From Ignavibacteriales bacterium (GTDB lineage Bacteria > Bacteroidota > Ignavibacteria > Ignavibacteriales > Melioribacteraceae), in contig JAGVBL010000089.1 in the NCBI GenBank assembly GCA_020059785.1, positions 1 to 6,077 of the forward strand: DNA of 6,077 nucleotides. The letters run 5' to 3'. The notes under the pieces were generated by a model, which did not search any database, was not told the DNA's origin, and saw only the letters and a list, made by a program, of their open reading frames with translations. The position numbers and the translations under genes were made by a program. This document shows, in pieces, positions 1-6,077 of the stretch. Each line of letters starts with the position of its first letter. Position 1 is the stretch's first letter.

Positions 1-460
1 ATCAGAAACACACTCAAATACATTGCAAGCAAAGATCAAAAATTATTCATGCAAGAATTAAGGCAAGTTTACTCTGCCCCCGACTGAAGAAGCTGATCTT
101 CTGAGGCTTGATAAACTCGAAGAGACTTGGAATAAAAAGTATTCTCTGGCAATCAGAATTTGGAGAAACAACTGGACTTATGCTTCTACATTTTTCAAGT
201 ATCCTGGTGAAATCAGAAAAGTCATTTACACAACTAACGCTGTTGAAGCCGTACATCGTCAGTTCAGAAAAGTTACAAAATCGAAAAGTATTTTTCCTAA
301 TAGCTTGTCCCGAGTTAGCGGGAATGATGCTCTCAAAAAAATGTTCTTCTTAGCTTACAGAGACTTATCTAAAAAATGGACGATGCAGGACCCCAACTGG
401 GCTTTGGTTCTTTCTCATTTATCACTTACTTTTGATGAGAGACTTGAAAATGTTCTTTAA
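1..460 (+). pseudogene. IS256-family (mutator-type) transposase, C-terminal part, frameshifted
   Basis: This is the C-terminal part of a DDE transposase that catalyses movement of the element. Frame 1 reads IRNTLKYIASKDQKLFMQEL and on to SAP, then meets TGA at 85-87. The family sequence resumes in frame 2 from about 80 (PTEEADLLRLDKLEETW) and runs to TAA at 458-460. Hallmarks in frame 2 are LEETWNKKY, SWRNNW-like IRIWRNNW, YPGEIRKVIYTTNAVE, HRQFRKVTKSKSIFP, SKKW and the terminal FDERLENVL. The E at 245-247, within TTNAVE, matches the third residue of the IS256 DDE triad; the two aspartates lie outside the window. The frame break is explained by one extra C in the run at 77-81 (gCCCCCg). A seven-residue insert (302-322) absent from typical members follows FPN. 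The frameshift may be a real mutation or a sequence error; this family is not known for programmed frameshifting. Confidence 0.88.
302..322 (+). repeat. Small palindromic in-frame insert within the transposase
   Basis: Typical IS256 transposases read FPxDxxLxKMxxLA at this point. Here FPN (296-301) is followed by seven extra residues, SLSRVSG, before NDALKKMFFLA resumes, so 21 nt appear inserted without breaking the frame. The insert region contains the inverted arms TCCCG (308-312) and CGGGA (319-323) around a 6-nt AGTTAG loop, and an AAT lies on each side (299-301 and 323-325), like a short duplication. It is more GC-rich than its surroundings. It could be a dispersed mini-repeat, or simply a lineage-specific loop extension. 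Confidence 0.4.
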
Positions 461-469
461 TTATAAATT

Positions 470-497
470 CCATTTGCACAAATTATTTTACAGACTC
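470..497 (+). repeat. Terminal inverted repeat (right end) of the IS256-family element
   Basis: The sequence ends ...TTACAGACTC and in reverse complement begins GAGTCTGTAAAATAATTTG. This is the form of the 24-30 bp inverted repeats that IS256-family transposases bind and cut. It starts about 9 bp after the transposase stop, the normal position for a right end. The inner limit near 470 is approximate, and the partner repeat is outside the window. Confidence 0.65.
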
Positions 498-518
498 TAG
501 TGAAAGAATTATCAACAA

Positions 519-1496
519 TTAAACAAGGTCATTCATTTCCAGCCATTCATCATTATAAATAGTGGAGAAATATTTATATCCGGAATCGCAAATTAATGTA
601 ACAATATTAGCCTCTTTATCAATTTGCTTAGCAATTTGTGTAGCTGCCCAGATATTAGCACCGCTCGATCCTCCAGCAACAATTCCTTCTTCAAAAGCAA
701 GTTTCTTCGTCCAGCCAATAGCTTTTTTATCTGTTACTTTAAGCATATCATCCATCATTTCCAATTGAGCAGTTTTAATAAGAAACTCATCTCCAATTCC
801 TTCAATTAAATAACGGGATGATTGAACCATCTTTTTGTATTTGAACCAATCATAAAAAATAGAGCCAACAGGATCGACACCAATAAGTTTGATATCCGGA
901 TTTTTTTCTTTCAAATATTTTCCGGCGCCAAAAAGAGTTCCACCTGTTCCAACACCAACAACAAAGTAATCAATATTACCTTCTGTTTGTTCCCAAATTT
1001 CGGGACCGGTAGTCATATAGTGGGATTCGTTATTATCAGTATTGTTATGCTGATCTATGTAGTAGAGTGAAGGATCGCTCTTAACAAGATTTTCTGCATA
1101 GTTATTATAAGATTCCGGATGTTCTGGTGGGAGTTTGGAATTTACTTTTATTACATCAACACCAAGTACTTCCAGCATCTTAATTTTTTCTTTACTTGTT
1201 GAATCGCGTATAACAATTTTTAGTTTGTATCCCTTCTGTCTGCATACTATTGCAAGTCCCATAGCTGTATTGCCGGAGGAGTTTTCAATAATAGTATCGC
1301 CCGGTTTCAATTTACCTTCGCGTTCACCCTTTTCAATCATATACTTAGCAATACGGTCTTTAATACTTCCACCGGGATTCATAAACTCCATCTTAGCCCA
1401 TATTGTTGCTTTTAATCCTTTAGAGATATTACCGAGTTTAACTAAAGGTGTTTTGCCAACTGCATCAATTATACTTTCGTACCGATTATTTCTCAT
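519..1496 (-). CDS. PLP-dependent cystathionine beta-synthase / cysteine synthase family enzyme
   Basis: This 325-residue protein is a cytoplasmic fold-type II PLP enzyme. Relatives do beta-replacement on serine, O-acetylserine or homocysteine-linked substrates to make cysteine or cystathionine. GKTPLV (14-19) opens the fold. PGGSIKDR (41-48) holds the Schiff-base lysine K46. SSGNTA (73-78) is the substrate-carboxylate loop, usually TSGNTG. GVGTGGT (181-187) binds the PLP phosphate, GGSSGAN is at 275-281, and DSG (304-306) places S305 at the pyridine nitrogen. GVDPVGS, EGIGDEF and the ending YFSTIYNDEWLEMNDLV resemble cystathionine beta-synthases more than CysK, but there is no C-terminal CBS regulatory domain; the length is that of the catalytic core alone. 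The start has AAAGGAT 6 nt upstream, and the gene follows fmt by 15 bp, so it probably shares its transcript. It ends 21 bp before the IS element. The substrate is uncertain: cysteine synthase is the main alternative. Confidence 0.9.
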   Translation of the reverse strand: MRNNRYESIIDAVGKTPLVKLGNISKGLKATIWAKMEFMNPGGSIKDRIAKYMIEKGEREGKLKPGDTIIENSSGNTAMGLAIVCRQKGYKLKIVIRDSTSKEKIKMLEVLGVDVIKVNSKLPPEHPESYNNYAENLVKSDPSLYYIDQHNNTDNNESHYMTTGPEIWEQTEGNIDYFVVGVGTGGTLFGAGKYLKEKNPDIKLIGVDPVGSIFYDWFKYKKMVQSSRYLIEGIGDEFLIKTAQLEMMDDMLKVTDKKAIGWTKKLAFEEGIVAGGSSGANIWAATQIAKQIDKEANIVTLICDSGYKYFSTIYNDEWLEMNDLV

Positions 1497-1511
1497 TTAG
1501 ATCCTTTATAA

Positions 1512-2477
1512 TTAGTAAGATAAGGGGAATTTATAACCCCGTAAAAATTCTTCTGCACTCATTATTTTGCGTCCCTCAGGTTGTAATTCAAGAATTTGCA
1601 AAATCATTTTTCCGGTTTTAAAAAATATTTCTTTCTTAGTCTGAATAATTTTAGTAGATGAATTTTGCTCATGTGTGAAATTCAGATCGATTTCCATCCA
1701 ATCATTTTCATTAAAGAGATTTTCATCAGCAATAATTTTTGTTTTATATACCTTAATAATTTTTTTGTTATGATTAAAAAATGCGCAAGGATAAGGAGAT
1801 AATCCGCGCACCAGATTGTGAATTTGAATTGCCGGTTTTCTCCAATCAATCTGGCAAATATTTCTGGTAATTTTTGGAGCAGGAGAAGACATTGAATTAT
1901 CCTGTTGAACAATCCCGGCTTTGCCTTGTTCAATCAAATCAACAGTTTTGAGAACTACATCCGAGCCGATAATCATCATTCTATCATGTAGAGAAGCGAA
2001 GTTGTCTTCATCATCAATAGAAATTTTTTCCTGTAAAATAATATTGCCGGTATCTACTTTTTCATCCAGGAAAAAAGTTGTAACACCCGTTACTTCTTCA
2101 CCATTAATTAGTGCCCACTGAATTGGTGCTGCGCCCCGGTACTTAGGTAATAATGAACCATGAAGGTTTATTGAACCATATTTGGGAAGTGTAAAAACCT
2201 CTTTAGGTAAAATCCTGAATGCAACAACAACAAAAAGATCGGGATTTATTTTCTTCATTTCGTCAAGGAAATCCTGATTTTTGAGATTAACCGGAGTAAA
2301 AACTTTAATAGCATTATCAATTGCAAATTGTTTTACGGGAGTAAAAGATAGTTGACGCCCTCTACCCCTTTCCTTATCTGGCGCAGAAACGACAGCTTCA
2401 ATTTTATGTGAACTTGATAATAATTTTTGCAAAGAAGGAATTGCAAATTCGGGTGTGCCCATGAATACAATTTTCAT
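1512..2477 (-). CDS. fmt: Methionyl-tRNA formyltransferase
   Basis: Fmt transfers a formyl group from 10-formyltetrahydrofolate to the amino group of Met on initiator tRNA, preparing it for bacterial translation initiation. At 321 residues it has normal family length. The start MKIVFMGTPEFA is the canonical N-terminus. The formyltransferase domain fills about residues 1-185, with the folate-binding signature SLLPKYRGAAPIQWA (108-122). N104 and H106 (in INLHGS) and D142 (in KVDTG) match the catalytic Asn, His and Asp of the E. coli enzyme. QIDW (209-212) and LVRGLSPYP (222-230) lead into the C-terminal tRNA-binding domain, about 205-310, which diverges more. VVVAFRILP (83-91) is a form common in Bacteroidota relatives. 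The gene lies 21 bp after def, the classic def-fmt pairing. No clear Shine-Dalgarno site precedes it (TCTGGCTGCATAA before the ATG), so its translation may depend on upstream ribosomes. Confidence 0.97.
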   Translation of the reverse strand: MKIVFMGTPEFAIPSLQKLLSSSHKIEAVVSAPDKERGRGRQLSFTPVKQFAIDNAIKVFTPVNLKNQDFLDEMKKINPDLFVVVAFRILPKEVFTLPKYGSINLHGSLLPKYRGAAPIQWALINGEEVTGVTTFFLDEKVDTGNIILQEKISIDDEDNFASLHDRMMIIGSDVVLKTVDLIEQGKAGIVQQDNSMSSPAPKITRNICQIDWRKPAIQIHNLVRGLSPYPCAFFNHNKKIIKVYKTKIIADENLFNENDWMEIDLNFTHEQNSSTKIIQTKKEIFFKTGKMILQILELQPEGRKIMSAEEFLRGYKFPLSY

Positions 2478-2498
2478 TTATGCAGCCAGACAAAAAAA

Positions 2499-3044
2499 TT
2501 ATAATTGTGTAATCGGATAATCAATTTCTACTTTCCTTTTCTTTATCAATTTCAATTCATCCTTAAGTTGAGATTTTATTTCTTCACTTACTCTATCCGG
2601 AATTAATTTACCTATCAGGTGATCATATTCGTGCAAAATTACACGTGCTAAAAATTCATCCGCTTCCAGTTCAATAAGCTGCTCATCGGTATTGAGGTAA
2701 CGGATTTTAATATTTTTTGATCTTTCAACATCAGCCCTAAGATTTGGCAGACTTAAACAACCTTCTTCAATTACAACTTTTTCATCGGATTGAAGAACAA
2801 TTTCCGGATTAATAAAAATCATCGGTTTGAATTTTTCGTAACCTTCAACACCTTTAAGATCAACAACAAATAAAGATTGATTAAAGCCAACCTGGTTGGC
2901 AGCAAGCCCAACTCCCTTAGCATTATGCATTGTATCGAGCATGTTTTTTATTTTAACAATTAACTCATCGGATACAGAATTAACCGGTTTAGTTTTCTGC
3001 CGCAGTATTTTATCCCCGTAAACAGTAATTGGTAATATTGCCAT
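2499..3044 (-). CDS. def: Peptide deformylase
   Basis: Def is a metalloprotease, usually Fe2+-dependent, that removes the N-formyl group from nascent proteins at the ribosome, undoing the work of Fmt. The 181-residue protein has all three family motifs. GVGLAANQ (44-51) is motif 1. EEGCLSLP (93-100) contains metal ligand C96. HEYDH (138-142) supplies ligands H138 and H142 and catalytic E139. The N-terminus AILPITVYGDKILRQKTKPV is typical, and the tail from about 155 is a charged lysine-rich extension (KDELKLIKKRKVE). All catalytic residues are intact, so it should be active. The start is set by TAAGGAA 5 nt upstream; the TAA of that site is the stop codon of the preceding membrane-protein gene, leaving a 9-bp gap. 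Its position directly before fmt supports the assignment. Confidence 0.97.
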   Translation of the reverse strand: MAILPITVYGDKILRQKTKPVNSVSDELIVKIKNMLDTMHNAKGVGLAANQVGFNQSLFVVDLKGVEGYEKFKPMIFINPEIVLQSDEKVVIEEGCLSLPNLRADVERSKNIKIRYLNTDEQLIELEADEFLARVILHEYDHLIGKLIPDRVSEEIKSQLKDELKLIKKRKVEIDYPITQL

Positions 3045-3049
3045 AAAAA

Positions 3050-3056
3050 TTCCTTA
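3050..3056 (-). promoter_or_regulatory. Ribosome binding site of def overlapping the upstream stop codon
   Basis: On the minus strand TAAGGAA is followed by five T residues and the def ATG. The first three bases are the stop codon of the membrane-protein gene, so a ribosome terminating there sits on the def start signal. This suggests coupled translation and fixes the def start. Confidence 0.7.
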
Positions 3057-3947
3057 ATTTGATTCGGCTTGAACAACGACTGCACTAAGATCCTTATATA
3101 GATTTACCTCAGTAGCACAGAACAACATTCTAACAAGCAGCCGAAAAATAATCAACATTTGCTGAAGAATAAAGGATAAGAGAAGCATATAATAAGGTGT
3201 GCGGGGGATTGCCATACCTATTATGTTATAAACAACCGCACCAACTCCCCCAATAATTGCTACAAATAGAAATGCTGTGAATACAATTGTAAAATTATTG
3301 TTTATGAAAAGTGTGGCTGTATAAACTTCCCGGAATATTTTTGTCCTGTCGTTAACTGCGAGTGATACCTTTGAATAATCCGAGATTATAGAAACCACAC
3401 CTATAAAGAATATAAGAAGGACATAACGTAAAGCAAAGAAGAAAAATTCTAACCGGACATTTTCTGAATTTCTGAAGATAAGATGAATTAACTGCCCCAT
3501 GTAATCGATGATTACAAAGGCAATGATATATAGTGCAATAGAGATCAGCGTAATTTTTACAAAACGGAAAAAGTATTTAACACCGCCGTAGAAAAAATCA
3601 ACTATATGATTCTTTTCAGGGAAATGAAAAATTGAAATCATTCCACCCAGGAAAAAAGTCTGCAGTAAAGTATAAATACCAACAACAGTATAAATGCTTA
3701 TAGGAAGCTGATCAAAATTAACCTTATATAAATTCTGGAACTGAACATACCACATATAATCGAAGTGAAGAGCGAGCTGATCGCTTAACAACGATCTTCC
3801 CAAATTATCCATAAGAATATTTAGTATTGGTACCGTAAGTACAAGTGCAGAAAGTGCATTAAAAATCCAGATTAAAAATACTAAACGTGAGTTATGAAAA
3901 ACTGATCGCGCTCCGTGAACAATTGTATTTTTAATATATTGAATCAT
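3054..3947 (-). CDS. Hypothetical six-helix integral membrane protein
   Basis: I do not recognise the family with certainty. From the chosen start it has 297 residues and about six hydrophobic segments: 22-42, 84-107, 129-150, 168-189, 219-245 and 252-278. A soluble stretch (46-82) separates the first two. The SDYSKV motif (189-194) right after helix 4 resembles the DYARI-type element at the same place in some multi-pass proteins of the DUF4013/YciC or glycerophosphodiesterase-membrane-domain kind; this is a weak resemblance. No catalytic motif is visible. An ATG at 4013 would add 22 residues but lies deep inside the peptidase gene. The ATG at 3945-3947 is preferred because AGGAAG lies 6 nt before it and it forms an ATGA overlap with the peptidase stop, a typical coupled arrangement. 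The protein therefore probably acts with, or is made in proportion to, the peptidase at the inner membrane. Confidence 0.82.
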   Translation of the reverse strand: MIQYIKNTIVHGARSVFHNSRLVFLIWIFNALSALVLTVPILNILMDNLGRSLLSDQLALHFDYMWYVQFQNLYKVNFDQLPISIYTVVGIYTLLQTFFLGGMISIFHFPEKNHIVDFFYGGVKYFFRFVKITLISIALYIIAFVIIDYMGQLIHLIFRNSENVRLEFFFFALRYVLLIFFIGVVSIISDYSKVSLAVNDRTKIFREVYTATLFINNNFTIVFTAFLFVAIIGGVGAVVYNIIGMAIPRTPYYMLLLSFILQQMLIIFRLLVRMLFCATEVNLYKDLSAVVVQAESN

Positions 3948-5926
3948 CCCACGCTTCCTAAAATCATCAATGCATTTTGAACCCAGAAGAAAACACGTAT
4001 TGCCAGCGACCATGAAGCCCAGATTCTAGATTCAACAGTAAAAGAATTATTGGCAAAATTAATATCGAGCAAATTTTTGCGAAGCGGATCGACTGAAGCA
4101 GCTATCACTTCGTTATCCGTTTTGAATTTGAAAACTTTCCAGCGCTCTTTACCATCCCATTTTTGTTTCAATGTTTCTTTGTCTGTATAAAGGTAAACAT
4201 CGCATTTAAATATCCCATCCTGCAATCTTTCTGCTAACACTTCGTATTCTGTTGGCGAGACCTGTGCAACCGAGGTAACTTTATAATCAAATATTTTTGT
4301 CGAATTGAAAAATTCATCGAAGAACCAGTTCATATCTTCCTTAACATTTTTTCGAACGGTGTTAAAAAAGTCCTCTCCGGTTGGATGCCCAAACCTAAAT
4401 TTGCTGTAATAGTCTTTCATTAGTTTCATCATATTATCATAACCGATATACCGTTCAAGAGTGTGAAGAACAAGTTCGGGTTTGCTGTAGGAATTAACAG
4501 CATACGCCAACCGTGACGGCTGTTTATAAGAAGTATCGGTAATTGCACCAATAGTCATGTTGCGGTAGTAAGAAACTAAACTCTGAGAAGCCTCGGGTAA
4601 TGGTACTTCAACAAGAGTATAGATTATAGGAATCTCTTTGTAGGAAAAGAATTCCAATCCATATACAGGAATGTAGGAAGCAAACTTAAAGAAGGTTAAA
4701 AGATCCGGATAATATTTGTACATAATCTTAGTTGCAAAGTAAGAAGCAAATCCTTCGTCGAGCCAGGCATCATAAACTTCGTTATTAGCTAATATTCCCT
4801 GGAAATATTGATGCGAAAATTCATGAGCGACAAGGTACTCAGGCCAGCCGGTTGATTGGGGCGAGAATAGATCGGCACTTACAGTAAATAATGTAGGATA
4901 TTCCATTCCACCCGCATTGCATGTTTTCGGAACGTCCACAAGTGTTATAGTTTGATATGGGTAAGAGCCTAAATTCTGTTCGTAAAAATCGAGACAGTTT
5001 TTTACTGCTTCGATATAGCGGTAGAAATACTTCTCTCGTTCCGGCTGAACATAAGCGTGGATTAATATTTCAGTTCCGTCATTCCTTTTATAAGTGCTGC
5101 TTCTGTGCATAATATCATCGGTTGCAATCCATACAAAATCGTGAACACCATTTTGTACAATTGTATAAGCGGAAACTTTATCATTAATAGATTTATTTAC
5201 TTCTACTCCGTTTGAAATAACCTTATATCCATTGGGTACTTTTATGGATGCAGAATAATTTCCAAAATTGGAATAGAAGTTAAGGTAAGCATAGTAAGGG
5301 CTGCATATCCATTTGCCGTTTTCGAATACTCCAACTTTAGGGAACCATTGGGATACAAAGAAAAAATTCCTTCCACGTGCATATCCAAACCTTTTTACAG
5401 ATTCAGGTATTTTAAGACTATACTCAAAATAGATTTGAATGGAATCGCCGGGGTTAACAGGATTATTTAAAACAAATTTTGCAACCGTGCTGTCGTTAGG
5501 GTTAGAAATTTCCGGGTATACAAACTCTAATTCAGAATTGAATCCATTAATTAGGGACTTCAGAATTTTAATTTCTGTTTGAGCTTCGGGGAAATTAATA
5601 TTATATCCTTTAGCAAAATGAGTATTATTACTTTTGTATGCATTGGGATACAAATGGAAATAAATTTCGTTAGTGGAATAATTTGTTTTATTCCTCCAGA
5701 CAATATTTTCTTTAACAAAAATTTCTTTGTTAACATCGGAGAATTCTACATCAAACTTATAATCAGCAATATTTTTATAAGATGCGGCTTCAGTTTTTAG
5801 AATACCATTAGCATAATTTTTTTCCTGGCTGGAAAAGGAATTGGGCATAAAAGAGCTTTCGCCTTGCGAAATGTAAATTAGAAGTGAAAACAGAATAAGC
5901 AGAGTAACAATGATTAGCTTTTTCAT
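3944..5926 (-). CDS. Exported M1-family (gluzincin) zinc metallopeptidase
   Basis: This 660-residue protein is probably a zinc aminopeptidase-like enzyme outside the cytoplasm. The N-terminus MKKLIIVTLLILFSLLIYIS is a signal peptide or anchor: two lysines and a long hydrophobic core, with no lipobox cysteine. Residues about 50-270 look like the M1 N-terminal beta domain, including FGYARGRNFFFVSQWFPKVG (180-199). The catalytic domain has GGMEYP (339-344) where M1 enzymes have GAMEN, then HEFSH (368-372) and, 18 residues on, E391 in DEGFASYF. H368, H372 and E391 should bind zinc and E369 be the general base. Y480 in NSYSKPELVLHTLE may be the transition-state tyrosine, by analogy with the YEKG region. 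The last 26 residues (635-660) are strongly hydrophobic and could be a second membrane contact. The stop overlaps the next start by 4 bp. It follows the epimerase stop by 48 bp. No strong Shine-Dalgarno site precedes its ATG. The substrate is unknown. Confidence 0.92.
   Translation of the reverse strand: MKKLIIVTLLILFSLLIYISQGESSFMPNSFSSQEKNYANGILKTEAASYKNIADYKFDVEFSDVNKEIFVKENIVWRNKTNYSTNEIYFHLYPNAYKSNNTHFAKGYNINFPEAQTEIKILKSLINGFNSELEFVYPEISNPNDSTVAKFVLNNPVNPGDSIQIYFEYSLKIPESVKRFGYARGRNFFFVSQWFPKVGVFENGKWICSPYYAYLNFYSNFGNYSASIKVPNGYKVISNGVEVNKSINDKVSAYTIVQNGVHDFVWIATDDIMHRSSTYKRNDGTEILIHAYVQPEREKYFYRYIEAVKNCLDFYEQNLGSYPYQTITLVDVPKTCNAGGMEYPTLFTVSADLFSPQSTGWPEYLVAHEFSHQYFQGILANNEVYDAWLDEGFASYFATKIMYKYYPDLLTFFKFASYIPVYGLEFFSYKEIPIIYTLVEVPLPEASQSLVSYYRNMTIGAITDTSYKQPSRLAYAVNSYSKPELVLHTLERYIGYDNMMKLMKDYYSKFRFGHPTGEDFFNTVRKNVKEDMNWFFDEFFNSTKIFDYKVTSVAQVSPTEYEVLAERLQDGIFKCDVYLYTDKETLKQKWDGKERWKVFKFKTDNEVIAASVDPLRKNLLDINFANNSFTVESRIWASWSLAIRVFFWVQNALMILGSVG
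3954..3959 (-). promoter_or_regulatory. Ribosome binding site deciding the membrane-protein start
   Basis: On the minus strand AGGAAG is followed by CGTGGG and then ATGA, where the ATG starts the membrane protein and the TGA ends the peptidase. The spacing of 6 nt is good, and no comparable site supports the ATG at 4013. The site lies inside the last codons of the peptidase gene. Confidence 0.7.
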
Positions 5927-5974
5927 GTTTTCAAGTTATGAAATAGGCTGTCATACTTCAATCGGTTAACCAGA

Positions 5975-6077
5975 TTAATTTATTTTGTTTTTATAAAAAT
6001 CAATCGTTTTTTTCAATCCCTCTATCAAACTGAATTTCGGTTCAAAAAGAAGGTCTCTTTTTGTTTCATCGATAGAA
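5975..6077 (-). CDS. NAD-dependent sugar-nucleotide epimerase/dehydratase, C-terminal end (partial)
   Basis: This is a gene fragment entering from the right edge. The last 33 codons read SIDETKRDLLFEPKFSLIEG then LKKTIDFYKNKIN and stop at TAA (5975-5977). The pattern D..K...LL.F.PK.SL.EGL..TI.FY is the usual C-terminus of extended short-chain dehydrogenases such as UDP-glucose 4-epimerase, UDP-glucuronate decarboxylase and dTDP-glucose dehydratase. These enzymes make activated sugars for surface polysaccharides. The nucleotide-binding and catalytic parts are outside the window, so the exact reaction cannot be stated. It is on the same strand as the peptidase and 48 bp upstream of it, so a common transcript is possible. 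Confidence 0.75.
   Translation of the reverse strand, partial: SIDETKRDLLFEPKFSLIEGLKKTIDFYKNKIN

Larger units (their letters stand above)
1..497 (+). mobile_element. Right end of an IS256-family insertion sequence (left end outside the window)
   Basis: This block holds the 3' part of an IS256-type transposase gene followed, 9 bp after its stop codon, by a sequence resembling the terminal inverted repeats of that family. Read inward from 497 it begins GAGTCTGTAAAATAATTTG, close to the usual IS256-family ends that start with GAGNCTGT. The element is oriented on the plus strand and converges on the minus-strand gene series. Its left end and the matching repeat lie upstream of the window. IS256 elements usually make 8-9 bp target duplications, so the bases from 498 (TAGTGAAAG) are the expected duplicate, but this cannot be tested here. 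The exact boundary is inferred from family resemblance. The transposase copy looks inactive because of a frameshift. Confidence 0.8.

Noticed and set aside
108..353. Plus-strand open frame of 81 codons beginning MINSKRLGIK
   Set aside because: It is a third-frame shadow of the IS256 transposase; the frame 2 translation carries all the family motifs.
498..518. Terminator for the minus-strand operon
   Set aside because: No inverted repeat or T-run is visible in this short gap.
1135..1500. Open frame of 121 codons on the plus strand opposite the PLP enzyme
   Set aside because: It is antisense to a clearly conserved gene with low-complexity composition, so it is a shadow of that gene.
1682..1933. 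Open frame of 83 codons inside fmt on the same strand
   Set aside because: It overlaps conserved fmt sequence in another frame and shows no protein family features.
3948..4013. Upstream ATG (4013) extending the membrane protein by 22 residues
   Set aside because: The extension lies wholly within the peptidase coding region in another frame and contains several polar and cysteine residues unlike the rest. The ATG at 3947 has a good ribosome site and an ATGA overlap.
5927..5974. Possible promoter for the peptidase (TTGAAG and CATAAC-like hexamers) and the perfect palindrome GGTTAACC at 5964-5971
   Set aside because: The hexamers match consensus at only four of six positions with short spacing, and an 8-bp palindrome is too short to support an operator call.

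Overview
The window looks like an AT-rich chromosomal segment from the Bacteroidota/Chlorobi/Ignavibacteriota branch. This placement is inferred, not measured. It rests on the VVVAFRILP variant in Fmt, the GLAANQVG motif in peptide deformylase, and a periplasmic M1-type peptidase with a GGMEY motif instead of GAMEN. Readable Shine-Dalgarno sites (AAAGGAT, TAAGGAA, AGGAAG) precede three genes, which fits Chlorobi or Ignavibacteria somewhat better than typical Bacteroidetes.

Almost everything from the right edge to position 519 is one tightly packed minus-strand gene series, read right to left. It begins with the last 33 codons of a sugar-nucleotide epimerase/dehydratase (5975-6077). Then come an exported M1-like zinc metallopeptidase (3944-5926), a six-helix membrane protein (3054-3947) that overlaps the peptidase stop by 4 bp, peptide deformylase def (2499-3044), methionyl-tRNA formyltransferase fmt (1512-2477), and a PLP-dependent enzyme of the cystathionine beta-synthase/cysteine synthase fold (519-1496). 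Gaps are 48, -4, 9, 21 and 15 bp, so co-transcription of most or all of them is likely.

The left 497 bp are the right end of an IS256-family insertion sequence on the plus strand, converging on this series. It carries the C-terminal third or so of the transposase, broken by a one-base expansion of a C run and interrupted by a small in-frame palindromic insert. A recognisable terminal inverted repeat ends at about 497. The element lies only 21 bp beyond the stop codon of the last gene of the series.

Functionally, fmt and def form the classic N-formylmethionine cycle: Fmt formylates initiator Met-tRNA and Def removes the formyl group from nascent proteins. The peptidase and membrane protein form a separate, translationally coupled envelope pair. 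The PLP enzyme belongs to sulfur amino acid metabolism. No CRISPR array, rRNA or tRNA gene, or clear terminator was found. The parts least explained by known annotation are the peptidase/membrane-protein pair and the palindromic insert in the transposase; neither is strong evidence for a new system.
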